From Pseudomonadota bacterium (lineage in GTDB: Bacteria; Pseudomonadota; Gammaproteobacteria; Burkholderiales; Chitinibacteraceae): DNA of 64,000 nucleotides. The notes beneath the pieces were generated by a model that ran no database searches, had not been told where the DNA came from, and worked only from the letters and a program-made list of their open reading frames with translations. Numbering within the stretch: the first letter of the stretch is position 1; every line of letters starts with the position of its first letter. Made by a program: the position numbers and the translations under genes. Positions 34,931-44,064 of the stretch are shown piece after piece. The stretch lies in the NCBI GenBank assembly GCA_026399755.1, contig JAPLQI010000012.1, positions 1-64,000 on the forward strand, in the 5' to 3' direction.

Positions 34931-35833
34931 ATGAATGTTATCGTGATTTCTAATCGTCTTGGCAAGGCTGTTTCTTTGGATGCCAAGCAAATTATTTTAC
35001 TGGGGCTCATGGTGTTATTGACCATATCGTCAATGACATTTGCCATCACTACGGCTCTTCGCTCTGGGCAAAATCAAGCATTGTGGCGATTTATGCCCAA
35101 CGCCAATAATAATAGCCGCCAAAGCGAAATCGATGCGCTGGCCATCCGCGTTGGCGAGCTACAAGCTAAATTACTCCGCTTAGACGGCTTAGCAAGCCAA
35201 GTGGGTGATAAAACGGGCATTGATATCAAGCCTTTTTTATCGAATCAAGCCGTACCACGTGGCGGCATGCAGCATGTTGGCACGGCGCTCACCACTCTTA
35301 GTTTGGGGAATGAAATTGAAGCGGCCAACCAAAACTTAAACGCTAGGCTGGATCAGTTATCTTTGGCAGAAAGTGTCTTGCTGCGGCCTAAAGCATGGCA
35401 ATTGCCTTCTAAAGCGCCACTCAATGTTGGCTTACAATCATCTAGCTTTGGTAAGCGGATTGATCCTTTTAATGGCAATCAAGTCTTTCATGAAGGAATC
35501 GATTTTGTGGGCGATAGCGGCACGCCCATTATGGCCGCAGCCAGCGGCAAAGTCAGCTTTGCGGCCCTCCACCCCCAATATGGTAATATGATTGACCTAG
35601 ATCACGGCAACGGCATCACGAGTCGCTATGCTCATGCGTCTAAATTAGCTGTAAAAGTAGGGGAACAAGTGAACGCAGGCCAGACGATTGCCTTACTAGG
35701 ATCTACGGGCCGCTCGACCGGCCCACACTTGCACTTTGAAATTCGCTATAAGGGAATTGCACAAAATCCCTTACGCTTTATTGGCCCAGCCTCGAATGAA
35801 GTTAATATTGCTGCTACAAAATCTGGCGATTGA
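34931..35833 (+). CDS. M23 family (LytM) metallopeptidase with membrane anchor
   Basis: This 300-residue protein has an N-terminal membrane helix (IILLGLMVLLTISSMTFAI), a coiled-coil region (about residues 60-145) and a C-terminal LytM domain. The zinc ligands are visible as His-x3-Asp in FHEGIDFVGD and the last His of GPHLHFEIRY, with RYAHASKL between. Such proteins cut peptidoglycan cross-links, often at division or near secretion sites. It is divergent from dciA (31 bp) and upstream of secA, separated from it by a 159 bp inverted-repeat element. Confidence 0.9.
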   Translation: MNVIVISNRLGKAVSLDAKQIILLGLMVLLTISSMTFAITTALRSGQNQALWRFMPNANNNSRQSEIDALAIRVGELQAKLLRLDGLASQVGDKTGIDIKPFLSNQAVPRGGMQHVGTALTTLSLGNEIEAANQNLNARLDQLSLAESVLLRPKAWQLPSKAPLNVGLQSSSFGKRIDPFNGNQVFHEGIDFVGDSGTPIMAAASGKVSFAALHPQYGNMIDLDHGNGITSRYAHASKLAVKVGEQVNAGQTIALLGSTGRSTGPHLHFEIRYKGIAQNPLRFIGPASNEVNIAATKSGD

Positions 35834-35863
35834 TCTTGAATTTTGATTAAAACAGTCGCATAT

Positions 35864-36022
35864 ACGGCGGATTAGCTAAGTTGTAAAACGAGCGAGAAGC
35901 CCGAGGACAAGGCAAAAAACCTCGAAAAACCGGAATTTACAATTGTAAATGAGGATTTTGAGAGGTTTTTTAACGCAGTAATCGGGTTTCGTAGTCGTTT
36001 TACAGCACGCTCTATCCGCCGT
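35864..36022. repeat. MITE-like 159 bp imperfect inverted repeat upstream of secA
   Basis: Terminal ACGGCGGAT (35864-35872) matches ATCCGCCGT (36014-36022). Moving inward, blocks TGTAAAACGA, GAAGCCCGA and AAAAAACCTC on the left have counterparts on the right, and the centre holds the palindrome ATTTACAATTGTAAAT. No ORF is present. This is the form of a non-autonomous palindromic element, and it fills nearly the whole gap between the M23 gene and secA, 43 bp before the secA start. Confidence 0.8.
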
Positions 36023-36064
36023 TGTCACAATAACCGGGCCTCCGCCCATTGCTGGTAGCTTTAG

Positions 36065-38803
36065 ATGATTGCAAATTTGCTCAAAAAAGTTTTCGGAAGT
36101 CGTAATGACCGCCTGCTCAAACAATACGGCACCATCGTAAAGCAGATCAACGCCCTTGAAGCGGGCATTGCCGCTCTTTCTGATGATGACTTGCGCGCTA
36201 AAACGGAAGAATTCCGTGCTCGCGTCGCCAAGGGTGAAACGCTTGATCAAATTCTGCCAGAGGCCTTTGCTGTTTGCCGCGAAGGCTCTAAGCGCAGCTT
36301 AGGCATGCGTCACTTTGACGTGCAGCTGATGGGTGGCTTAGCACTACACCAAGGCAAGATCTCTGAAATGCGCACGGGTGAAGGTAAAACGCTGGTTGCC
36401 ACACTGCCCGCCTACCTGAATTCACTATCCGGCAATGGCGTACACGTCATTACCGTGAATGATTACTTGGCCAGCCGTGATGCGGCCACGATGAATAAGC
36501 TGTATAGCTTTTTGGGCCTGACTTGCGGCGTGAACCTCGGCCAAATGCAGCACGACGAAAAACAACAAGCTTACAGCTGCGACATCACTTACGGCACCAA
36601 TAACGAATTCGGTTTTGATTATTTGCGCGACAATATGGTGTTTACAGTTGGCGAGCGTGTACAACGCAAGCTGAACTACGCCATTGTCGATGAAGTCGAT
36701 TCGATTCTGATCGATGAAGCGCGCACACCGTTGATTATCTCTGGCCCTGCCGAAGACAGCATCGAGCTGTACCAACTGGTTAACGATATTCCCGGCCAGC
36801 TGAATCGCCAATCTGAGGAAGAATCAGAAGGCGATTTCTGGGTGGATGAGAAAGCCCACTCGGTACTGCTGTCAGAAGCAGGCCACGAAAAAGTGGAAGC
36901 CATCCTCACCAAGAAGGGCCTGTTAAAAGAAGGCGATAGCCTTTACTCCGCTGGCAATATCAGCCTGGTGCATCATCTGTATGCGGCCATGCGCGCCCAT
37001 GCCCTATTCCTGCGCGATCAGCACTATGTAGTGACCGACGAGGGCGAGATTGTCATCGTTGACGAATTTACCGGCCGTTTAATGTCGGGTCGTCGCTGGT
37101 CTGAAGGCCTGCATCAAGCCGTTGAAGCCAAAGAAGGCGTAGAAATCAATCAAGAGAACCAAACTCTTGCCACGATTACTCTACAAAATTACTTCCGCAT
37201 GTATACCAAACTGTCTGGTATGACGGGTACAGCCGATACTGAAGCTTACGAATTCCAGCAAATTTACGGTCTAGAAACTGTGATTGTGCCAACCAACCGC
37301 GATATGGTGCGGGACGATAGGCAGGATCAGGTTTACAAAACCGATAAAGAAAAATACAACGCCATCATCACCGATATCAAAGGCTGCCAAGAACGCAAGC
37401 AGCCCGTATTGGTGGGTACAACGTCGATTGAGCAGTCCGAATTACTCTCTGAAATGCTGACTAAAGACGGCTTTGAGCACAATGTGCTGAATGCCAAGCA
37501 GCATGCGCGTGAAGCCGATATCGTTGCCCAAGCTGGCTCGCCAGGCGTGATTACCATTGCCACCAATATGGCCGGTCGTGGTACGGATATCGTGCTCGGC
37601 GGTAATATCGAGCGCGAAATTAAAGCGGTTGAAGCCGATACAGAATTAAGCGAAGCCGATAAGACAGCCAAAATATCGGCAATGAAAGCAGACTGGAAAA
37701 TTATCCACGATGCCGTGGTTGCTGCGGGTGGCTTACATATTATTGGTACCGAGCGCCACGAATCACGCCGTATCGACAACCAGCTGCGTGGCCGTTCAGG
37801 CCGTCAAGGTGACCCGGGTTCTAGCCGTTTCTACCTATCACTTGAAGACTCGCTGCTACGTATTTTTGCTGGCGATCGAGTAGCGATGGTGATGGATCGT
37901 TTGAAAATGCCTGAAGGCGAGCCTATCGAAGCCGGTATGGTTTCCCGTGCGATTGAATCCGCTCAGCGGAAAGTGGAAGGCCGCAACTTCGATATTCGTA
38001 AGCAATTGCTGGAATACGATGATGTATCTAACGAGCAGCGCAAGGCGATTTACGGCCAGCGTAATGAAATTTTAGGAAGCGAAGAAGTCAGCGACACCAT
38101 CAGCGCAATGCGCGACAGCATGGTTTCTGATTTATTCGACTCTTTTATTCCCGCAGATTCAATGGAAGAGCAGTGGGATGTGGCCGGTCTTGAGCGCGCC
38201 TTGGCTGAGCTAAATATCGAGATGCAGCTTGCCGACTGGGTTAAAAACGACACTACACTGACCATCGAAGCGATGAAAGAGCGCGTGCAAGTTACTGCCG
38301 CCGAGAGCTATAACAGCAAGGTAGAAATTGCTGGCGAGCAAACTTTCCGTCAGTTTGAACGCTCGGTACTCTTGCAGCACGTTGACCAAAGCTGGCGTGA
38401 ACATCTGTCTTCCCTCGATCATTTGCGTCAAGGTATTCATCTGCGCGGTTATGCACAAAAGAATCCTAAGCAAGAATACAAGCGTGAAGCGTTCGAGTTG
38501 TTCTCACAGCTACTGGACAATATCAAACGTGAAGTGATTCAAATTGTGATGACGGTGCAAGTGCGCTCACAAGAAGATGTGGAAGCCGTTCGCCCTCAAG
38601 GAGTCCCAGCATCCGAGCTGCAATTTAATCATGCAGAGCTAGAAGCCTTGCTGGCGAGTGGTGATGAAGAGCAGATCAAAGCGGCACTGATGCAAGCAAT
38701 GGAAGGCGGCGCGAAAGTGCAGTTCTCCGGCGTAGGCCGCAACGACGCCTGCCCTTGCGGCTCTGGCAAGAAATTCAAGCACTGCCACGGGCAAATTGCT
38801 TAA
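36065..38803 (+). CDS. secA: Protein translocase ATPase SecA
   Basis: This 912-residue preprotein translocase motor is complete. It has Walker [34 protein letters not shown] (Walker B region), the helicase-like [14 protein letters not shown] and [10 protein letters not shown] motifs, the helical scaffold ([20 protein letters not shown]) and the C-terminal zinc-binding tail [15 protein letters not shown] that binds SecB. It drives proteins through SecYEG. It is followed at once by a strong terminator. The 159 bp palindromic element upstream probably lies inside or against its promoter region. Confidence 0.98.
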   Translation: MIANLLKKVFGSRNDRLLKQYGTIVKQINALEAGIAALSDDDLRAKTEEFRARVAKGETLDQILPEAFAVCREGSKRSLGMRHFDVQLMGGLALHQGKISEMRTGEGKTLVATLPAYLNSLSGNGVHVITVNDYLASRDAATMNKLYSFLGLTCGVNLGQMQHDEKQQAYSCDITYGTNNEFGFDYLRDNMVFTVGERVQRKLNYAIVDEVDSILIDEARTPLIISGPAEDSIELYQLVNDIPGQLNRQSEEESEGDFWVDEKAHSVLLSEAGHEKVEAILTKKGLLKEGDSLYSAGNISLVHHLYAAMRAHALFLRDQHYVVTDEGEIVIVDEFTGRLMSGRRWSEGLHQAVEAKEGVEINQENQTLATITLQNYFRMYTKLSGMTGTADTEAYEFQQIYGLETVIVPTNRDMVRDDRQDQVYKTDKEKYNAIITDIKGCQERKQPVLVGTTSIEQSELLSEMLTKDGFEHNVLNAKQHAREADIVAQAGSPGVITIATNMAGRGTDIVLGGNIEREIKAVEADTELSEADKTAKISAMKADWKIIHDAVVAAGGLHIIGTERHESRRIDNQLRGRSGRQGDPGSSRFYLSLEDSLLRIFAGDRVAMVMDRLKMPEGEPIEAGMVSRAIESAQRKVEGRNFDIRKQLLEYDDVSNEQRKAIYGQRNEILGSEEVSDTISAMRDSMVSDLFDSFIPADSMEEQWDVAGLERALAELNIEMQLADWVKNDTTLTIEAMKERVQVTAAESYNSKVEIAGEQTFRQFERSVLLQHVDQSWREHLSSLDHLRQGIHLRGYAQKNPKQEYKREAFELFSQLLDNIKREVIQIVMTVQVRSQEDVEAVRPQGVPASELQFNHAELEALLASGDEEQIKAALMQAMEGGAKVQFSGVGRNDACPCGSGKKFKHCHGQIA

Positions 38804-38821
38804 TTGATTGCTTGTAGCCAC

Positions 38822-38853
38822 AAAAAACCCCGCAGCGTGCTGCGGGGTTTTTT
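38822..38853 (+). terminator. Strong rho-independent terminator after secA
   Basis: AAAAAACCCCGCAGC (38822-38836) and GCTGCGGGGTTTTTT (38839-38853) form a perfect 15 bp inverted repeat ending in a T-run, 18 bp past the secA stop. Confidence 0.95.
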
Positions 38854-38866
38854 ATTGCTAGAAAAT

Positions 38867-38930
38867 GTAGGGCGGGTGCAACCCGCCGTTTTTATGATGC
38901 TCCATGATAAATATCGGCGGGTTTGTATCC
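38867..38930. repeat. GTAGGGCGGGT palindromic element, right arm decayed
   Basis: GTAGGGCGGGTGCAACCCGCC begins at 38867, and a degraded partner CGGCGGGTTTGTATCC ends near 38930. The loop lacks the TTTTTCAGCA seen in the intact copies. Confidence 0.7.
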
Positions 38931-38948
38931 CATATGCGCTAACCAAAG

Positions 38949-39254
38949 TCAAAAGCCCTTTTTATTACTGCCTCCGGCACGCTGATTTAAGTGCGGGCGT
39001 CCCGCTAGACCTTCCTTTCTTGTGTGGCCAAGAAACGAAGCCAAGCCACAACCTCAAGAACACGAAAGCCCCTTCGCTGCGGACAATCGGGGCGGCGGCG
39101 GGCGGGATTGGCTCGCTGCCTCGCTCCCAAGCGATCCCCCGCCCCGCTTGTTCCTCGCTCCGGCGTGTTTCAAGGGGACTTTACAAAGCCCTATGCAAAG
39201 AGCGTGGTTGTTATTCTTTTTTGCTGTTCGCTAATAAAAAAACAATTTGCTTAG
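38949..39254 (-). repeat. GC-rich long interspersed repeat, copy 2
   Basis: About 305 bp, in reverse orientation to copy 1. It keeps CTTGTGTGGCCAAGAAACGA, CCCCTTCGCTGCGGACAATC, TTGTTCCTCGCTCCGGCGTG, TTTCAAGGGGACTTT and AAGCCCTATGC, and ends in AACAATTTGCTTAGC. Its AGATCTTTTT and GTGCC hairpins are degraded (CCCTTTTTATTACTGCCTCC). It fills the gap between secA and the prepilin gene, and no gene is supported in it. Confidence 0.85.
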
Positions 39255-39301
39255 CGCGTATGCGCTTGCACCGCCCCACAACACCCTTGCAAGCCAGCAC
39301 C

Positions 39302-40054
39302 TCAAGGCAATTTACCTGCCGCCAGCATTTTCCCTACCAAGATAGACGGGCTAATCCACTCTGTTACGTCGTCGTATTCTTCATCGGCTGGTGTTGCAGG
39401 GGCGTCCTCTACCCTGAGTTTGCTCACGAAATTAACATCGTTATTGGTGTTTTCTTGCTCATCAGCCGAGCCTGCTACGCCATTGGGTGGGCCGTGGCGG
39501 TAGTGCATTACTACGACCGCAACCACATTTGAAGCAAGGGGTGTGGCGGGTACCGATGTTGGGTAAATCAAGATATCCCCCAAGGAGCAAAGCATAAAGC
39601 TCATCCCCGCCGGAGCGATGCTACCTGCAGGGCAGCTACCGGCAGAACCCATTGTTTGATTGCTATCGGTCGCCACCGGCGGCAGCGATGCGGGGCCGTT
39701 ATCGGCAAAGCCTAGTGTGACTCGGTATGTAAAAGGTTTATTAAAGGGGTCCGTCGAGCGAGCCAAGCCTAAAGTTGCGCCTGGAATGGCTCCTTGTGCA
39801 CGATTGCACACGCCGTTGGCGGCCCGATCTTCAACAAAAGTCGTCAATAAAGGGTCGGCAGGACAGGGTAAATAACCTCGCTGTACCGCAAAGCCCAGCA
39901 AGGAGTCTTTAATCTCGGCCAGCTGAGCCCGCCCTTCACGCACTCTTTGGCTATCAGTTTGGGCCTTAAAAGCTCCTAAACCGCCTGCCAGCATTATGCC
40001 GATAATCACCAAAACAATCGCGATTTCAGCAAGCGTAAAGCCCCTCTCCTTCAT
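39302..40054 (-). CDS. Prepilin-type protein of the MSHA-like pilus locus
   Basis: This 250-residue protein has a very short class III signal, MKERG, cut before FTLAEIAIVLVIIGIMLAG, with Glu at +5. The mature part has Cys residues, a PCPADPLLTTF run and a Ser/Pro-rich middle, and is larger than a classic major pilin. As the last gene of the locus it is probably a structural or minor pilin. Its ATG overlaps the stop codon of a 36-residue duplicated copy of its own start (40051-40161). Confidence 0.85.
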   Translation of the reverse strand: MKERGFTLAEIAIVLVIIGIMLAGGLGAFKAQTDSQRVREGRAQLAEIKDSLLGFAVQRGYLPCPADPLLTTFVEDRAANGVCNRAQGAIPGATLGLARSTDPFNKPFTYRVTLGFADNGPASLPPVATDSNQTMGSAGSCPAGSIAPAGMSFMLCSLGDILIYPTSVPATPLASNVVAVVVMHYRHGPPNGVAGSADEQENTNNDVNFVSKLRVEDAPATPADEEYDDVTEWISPSILVGKMLAAGKLP

Positions 40055-40161
40055 GGCCTTTCCTTTAGCGCATTAAAAGCCCCCAAACCACCCGTCAACA
40101 TCATGTCGATAATCACTATAACGATAGCAATTTCGGCAAGTGTAAAACCCCTCTCCTTCAT
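40051..40161 (-). pseudogene. Tandem-duplicated prepilin N-terminus, 36 codons
   Basis: From ATG 40161 to TGA 40051 the minus strand encodes MKERGFTLAEIAIVIVIIDM, then MLTGGLGAF, then NALKERP. The first 29 residues repeat the start of the downstream prepilin with a few changes. The last ALKERP repeats the C-terminus of the upstream 490-residue protein. A single 107 bp tandem duplication across the gene junction explains this. The TGA overlaps the ATG of the real prepilin, so the fragment might still be translated and coupled. It keeps a prepilin peptidase site. Confidence 0.85.
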
Positions 40162-41630
40162 GGTCTCTCCTTTAATGCAGGGGCCCACTGAGTACCAATA
40201 CGGTAATAAAGGCTGTCATTTCCCGTGTCGCTTGGCGCAAGTTTGGCGTATTGATCCACCTGTGGCGGTACGGCATCCCATGCTCGGCGGTTGATATCTG
40301 GTGCAAGGGCGTAACTGCTAACGGGGTCCAGATAATTATTTAAAAGGACTTTATCTGCGGCCAAAACACGAACTTGGCCTGTTTGCACCACACCGGCTCC
40401 TATCATTACGGCATTTACGCTGCCTGTAGGCAAAGACATATTCCTTAATGTTAGCGCCAATGGAGCAGGGCAATTAGCGGTATTAGCCACAGCATAAAAA
40501 AACATTTGCTCCCAGCGATTAAGAAACAGCCAATCATACTCAAGCAGTACATTTTGCCATGCGGCTTGGCTGGGCATGGAGGCTGGCCGGTTAGCAGGAT
40601 TAACCAAATACTCGGGTAAAACCGGTAGTAAATTAACGCCCGTCAGCGCAATCGATTTGGGCATATGGCCGCGACAGACCAAAGGGGCTGGGGTGCAACC
40701 ATTGCTATTACCGATGCCAGCTCCTACATCTGCGCAGCTCACATCATTTGGGCTAGCTGGATTGGGTAAATTCCCAAGTGCCGGAACTACCTGTGCGGCC
40801 CATAAATTAAGCAGCTGTTGGTATTCCTTTGCTGCACGCCGCTCTAAGGGCAAGAGTAATTCACTGCGGCGAATCGTGATAATTCGGTCATTCAACGTTG
40901 GATTCGCATTGGCATCCAAGCGCGGCCCGTTCAGAAAACGCCCTTGCGTGGCATCGTAATTAGCGAAGTTATTGGGTGCACCAAGGCAAGCCCCCCCCAC
41001 GGTAAGCCGGTTGCATTCAAAATAATTATTGGGGTTACGCTGCTGTGCTGCCGTGCTGCGATTTTGCCCGCTGAGCGCTGCACCGGGTGCCATAATCACC
41101 ACAATCACAGGGTCTGTGGCATCAGATAAAGCCTGAGCTCCATTATTGGCTGCGGCATAAAACCAAGGATTGCCAGCTGACGGTGCCGTGTCATTATTAA
41201 GCGGGATATTTCTTCTTTCTTGAAAGCCATCGACCACCGCCATCCATAGCGGCTCGCCCGAGCTATCACGCAGCTCTGCAGAGAGATAATCCGCCCACGG
41301 AATCCGCCCAATACGCGCTGCGGGAGAAGCCGCTGGGCAGGCCGCCCCATTAAAACCACTATGCCCATAAGCTGCTTCGCCAGGCAGATTGCCATCTGGG
41401 CAAAGAAATTCCCCAGGGCGCCTCCATGGCACGGTATTTCCACGTTTAGTTAAAGCCGCCAATAATAAAATTTGTTTGGCCTCTAGCAGCACATTTTGCG
41501 TTTGCTGCTCTCGATATAACTCCAGAGCATGGCGGCTAAATCCTGCCAAGATGGCCCCGGCTATGCCTAGCCCAACCACCATTAATAGCACCAAGGCAAT
41601 TGCACCACGCTGCCGAAAATGGCTGAACAT
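40158..41630 (-). CDS. Pilus-locus protein with PilX/GspK-like N-terminus
   Basis: This 490-residue protein begins MFSHFRQRGAIALVLLMVV, a hydrophobic N-terminus with a Gly that could be cut by prepilin peptidase but without the Glu at +5. That pattern is typical of GspK/PilX-like minor pilins. The rest is a large exported domain rich in Asn, Ala and Pro with eight or more Cys. It lies between mshK and the prepilin with 3 bp to the former, and overlaps the duplicated prepilin fragment by 4 bp. It could cap the pilus tip in the MshP/MshQ role. I do not recognise a closer family. Confidence 0.65.
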   Translation of the reverse strand: MFSHFRQRGAIALVLLMVVGLGIAGAILAGFSRHALELYREQQTQNVLLEAKQILLLAALTKRGNTVPWRRPGEFLCPDGNLPGEAAYGHSGFNGAACPAASPAARIGRIPWADYLSAELRDSSGEPLWMAVVDGFQERRNIPLNNDTAPSAGNPWFYAAANNGAQALSDATDPVIVVIMAPGAALSGQNRSTAAQQRNPNNYFECNRLTVGGACLGAPNNFANYDATQGRFLNGPRLDANANPTLNDRIITIRRSELLLPLERRAAKEYQQLLNLWAAQVVPALGNLPNPASPNDVSCADVGAGIGNSNGCTPAPLVCRGHMPKSIALTGVNLLPVLPEYLVNPANRPASMPSQAAWQNVLLEYDWLFLNRWEQMFFYAVANTANCPAPLALTLRNMSLPTGSVNAVMIGAGVVQTGQVRVLAADKVLLNNYLDPVSSYALAPDINRRAWDAVPPQVDQYAKLAPSDTGNDSLYYRIGTQWAPALKERP

Positions 41631-41633
41631 GGT

Positions 41634-41936
41634 TTAGGGCCCAGCTTGGTAAACATCACGCCGCTCACCGCTTTGGCGGTTTAACGTTTGGCCCACTTTT
41701 AGGCCAGCGGGCACGGGAGATGGGCTTAGCTCGCCATTGATCCAACGTGTTTTCTTGCCATTATGGCTAATCTCACCATCCAGTCTTAGGGTATCGGCCT
41801 CGGCCACTGGCCCTGAGAGTGGCAAAGAAACCTCTCCCCGCGCCACGGCTCGCTCGCTCGGGCTAAAAAATAAACGCCCCCATTCGGCATGGCTCAAGGG
41901 GGTAAATAGCAGGGTGAATAGCAGGGTATATTTCAT
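41634..41936 (-). CDS. mshK: Small exported pilus-locus protein, MshK-like
   Basis: This 100-residue protein has a signal peptide (MKYTLLFTLLFTPLSHAEW) and a short basic domain ending in GLKVGQTLNRQSGERRDVYQ. Size and position directly after the MshJ-like gene, with a 4 bp overlap, match MshK of the MSHA locus. That GLKVGQ-x-NR ending is often seen in MshK/GspC-like small proteins. It has no catalytic motif. The symbol rests on synteny more than on sequence. Confidence 0.6.
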   Translation of the reverse strand: MKYTLLFTLLFTPLSHAEWGRLFFSPSERAVARGEVSLPLSGPVAEADTLRLDGEISHNGKKTRWINGELSPSPVPAGLKVGQTLNRQSGERRDVYQAGP

Positions 41937-42520
41937 TGAGCCTCCTCAGGGACCATCACGGGCCCGATGCTTAACCACTCAATATCACAAACTACGTTTA
42001 GCCCTGAATCTTCCTCAGCAACGCGCTTAATCACACACAACTCCGGTGCGGGCCAGCCGGATAAACGCCTTAAACTCGCCAGCACCACGGACAACTGGTC
42101 TTCATCTCTGGGCTCAAAGCTCAGCATCATTTTGCTGCCGTACAGCTGCACCGTTTCTGAAGTGGCGGGAAAGGCTCGTTGTGGCTCGAAACGAAACAAT
42201 ACATTTAGCTCTGGCGAGCTACGGTTTAGCTCGGTGAGGTACTCAATCCAATCTAGCCGATGCTCGCCATTTAATACGCCACGCTGACTAAGCATCAGAT
42301 AGAGCGCACGGTATTGCTGAGCGTTATTCCAAGCATTTTCTTGGCTATCGGCTTGCAGGGTTACACGTTGCACATTGCTGCGCAAAGCTTGCTGCTCGTC
42401 CTGTGCGCGCCATAGATAAATCTGCGACAGCACAATCAGTAGCACGCCCAGAGCAAGGATTGCCCCGCTCAGAATAAGATCATGGCGTATCAGTTGCAGG
42501 GGTTGGAGATCAATTTTCAT
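41933..42520 (-). CDS. mshJ: Pilus assembly protein, MshJ/PilO-like
   Basis: From ATG 42520 the protein is 195 residues, with a short cytoplasmic start, one membrane helix (LILSGAILALGVLLIVLSQIYL) and a coiled-coil then ferredoxin-like periplasmic domain. This is the PilO/GspM layout expected for MshJ, which aligns the inner-membrane platform with the secretin. It overlaps its neighbours on both sides by 4 bp. The extra six codons to 42538 are unlikely. Confidence 0.68.
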   Translation of the reverse strand: MKIDLQPLQLIRHDLILSGAILALGVLLIVLSQIYLWRAQDEQQALRSNVQRVTLQADSQENAWNNAQQYRALYLMLSQRGVLNGEHRLDWIEYLTELNRSSPELNVLFRFEPQRAFPATSETVQLYGSKMMLSFEPRDEDQLSVVLASLRRLSGWPAPELCVIKRVAEEDSGLNVVCDIEWLSIGPVMVPEEAQ

Positions 42521-44064
42521 GGTGTTTTTTGCTCCCAACTCAGGCGCAAAACAAAATCAACCCGATTTCTATCCTGCTGTAATGGCTTCGCTTCAACACC
42601 CGATTTAGAGCTGGTATTAAGAGGCAGTGTCATGGGCTGAACGGTCACACCGGGTAAACCAGCCAGCCGCTTATTGAGCCGCTCCACACTGGCTAGCGCC
42701 TGCCGGTACTGCAAATCAAAGGGCTCTACTCGCCCTTTCAGTTCCAGCACCACCGGCAATGCGGCGGGGGCCGATGCATCCACTGCCTCCGCTTGAGTGC
42801 TAGGGTCAATCGGGGCGCGGCCAGATTGCCAACGTAATTCATCGAGCACCAGCTCAGGAAAACCCAGCAAGACATGGCTCACTTGCTGCGCGTGAGACTC
42901 CATATCCGGCCAAGTTAAAAATTCCTTGGTATAGAGCTCCACCGCGCCCTTCATCGCCGCCGGATCACTGGCTTGGCTTTGCTTTAGCAGCAAACTAAAG
43001 CGCCGCAAACGCTCATCAATTTGGCCGGTTTTTTTAAGCGATTGGCTAATTGAAGTCTGAATCTCTCCTGCCTCCATGACCGCTAGCCCACTCCAAATAA
43101 ACGCGAATAATAAGCAGGCCAACGAGCCCCAACGTAGCAGCATGCCGCGCTTTCGCCACGTGGCATGAATAAGATGGCGGCCCTGTCCATAATGATTAGC
43201 AGGCGGGTGCAGCTCTATCCAGCTGCATAAAATATGCAGCAAGGAATCTGCCTGAGGCAGGTGTAGCTTACGTGCAAGTAAATCTAGCGGCACATCGCTG
43301 AGCACAAACTGAGCGGCCTCACCGCGGCTTGCCAAACGCTGGCTAATGGCTGGCTGGCTGGCACTCGGTGCAAGCACCGCCAACTGCAATTTATCCTCAC
43401 GCCCGAGTAATCGCAGCGTCGATAAATACTGCCTAGCCCGTAGCGCCTCGACCACAATCACGTCGGCTAAGCGCTCTGCATCTTGCAGATTTGTGCCCTC
43501 GGGCAAGCTGCTCACACGGCTAAATTTAAGCCCGTCTGCTGCCAAATAACTTTGGCGCATCCCTCCACCAGGGGTAAAGGAAACCAGCAGATAATGAGTC
43601 AAGCCCAGCCCTGATCGATGCAGCATTTCTCCTGCCAAAAGGGCGGCAGAGTAAATCCCCTGCAAAACTATTTTTTTGGCCAATAAAACATTCACAATCG
43701 CATCAATAGGTGCGACCAGTGTTAATGCAGACATCAACACCTTGTCCTGCCCCCCCGATTTGGCAAACGTCTGCACAAAAGCGCGGCGATAGGGGGTGGT
43801 ACGGTAATTTTGATCTAAGCGTCTGGACAGCAAGGCATTGCGATCACTACGCCCAAGGTGGGGAATCGATTCCAACTGAAAGTCTTCTTCAACCACATCA
43901 ACTAAAAGACTAAAAACAACTTCTTTCCAAACATCCAGAAAGACGGCAAATGCAGCTGCTCCCTCATCATCCAAAGCAAAACGCGCATGCTCAAGCAGCT
44001 GACCTTTTTCTACTTGGAAAGCGATCAGTTGAGTATTGGATAAGAAAAGCGTGCAGTGGCTCAT
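42517..44064 (-). CDS. mshI: Pilus assembly protein, MshI-like (PilM-PilN type)
   Basis: This 515-residue protein joins a PilM/GspL-like cytoplasmic domain (residues 1-300) to a single membrane helix (LRWGSLACLLFAFIWSGLAV, near 315) and a PilN-like periplasmic coil and ferredoxin domain. MshI of the MSHA system has this fused layout. It lies between the GspF-type gene upstream and mshJ downstream with 4 bp overlaps at each side, so the inner-membrane platform genes are translated as a chain. Confidence 0.72.
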   Translation of the reverse strand: MSHCTLFLSNTQLIAFQVEKGQLLEHARFALDDEGAAAFAVFLDVWKEVVFSLLVDVVEEDFQLESIPHLGRSDRNALLSRRLDQNYRTTPYRRAFVQTFAKSGGQDKVLMSALTLVAPIDAIVNVLLAKKIVLQGIYSAALLAGEMLHRSGLGLTHYLLVSFTPGGGMRQSYLAADGLKFSRVSSLPEGTNLQDAERLADVIVVEALRARQYLSTLRLLGREDKLQLAVLAPSASQPAISQRLASRGEAAQFVLSDVPLDLLARKLHLPQADSLLHILCSWIELHPPANHYGQGRHLIHATWRKRGMLLRWGSLACLLFAFIWSGLAVMEAGEIQTSISQSLKKTGQIDERLRRFSLLLKQSQASDPAAMKGAVELYTKEFLTWPDMESHAQQVSHVLLGFPELVLDELRWQSGRAPIDPSTQAEAVDASAPAALPVVLELKGRVEPFDLQYRQALASVERLNKRLAGLPGVTVQPMTLPLNTSSKSGVEAKPLQQDRNRVDFVLRLSWEQKTP

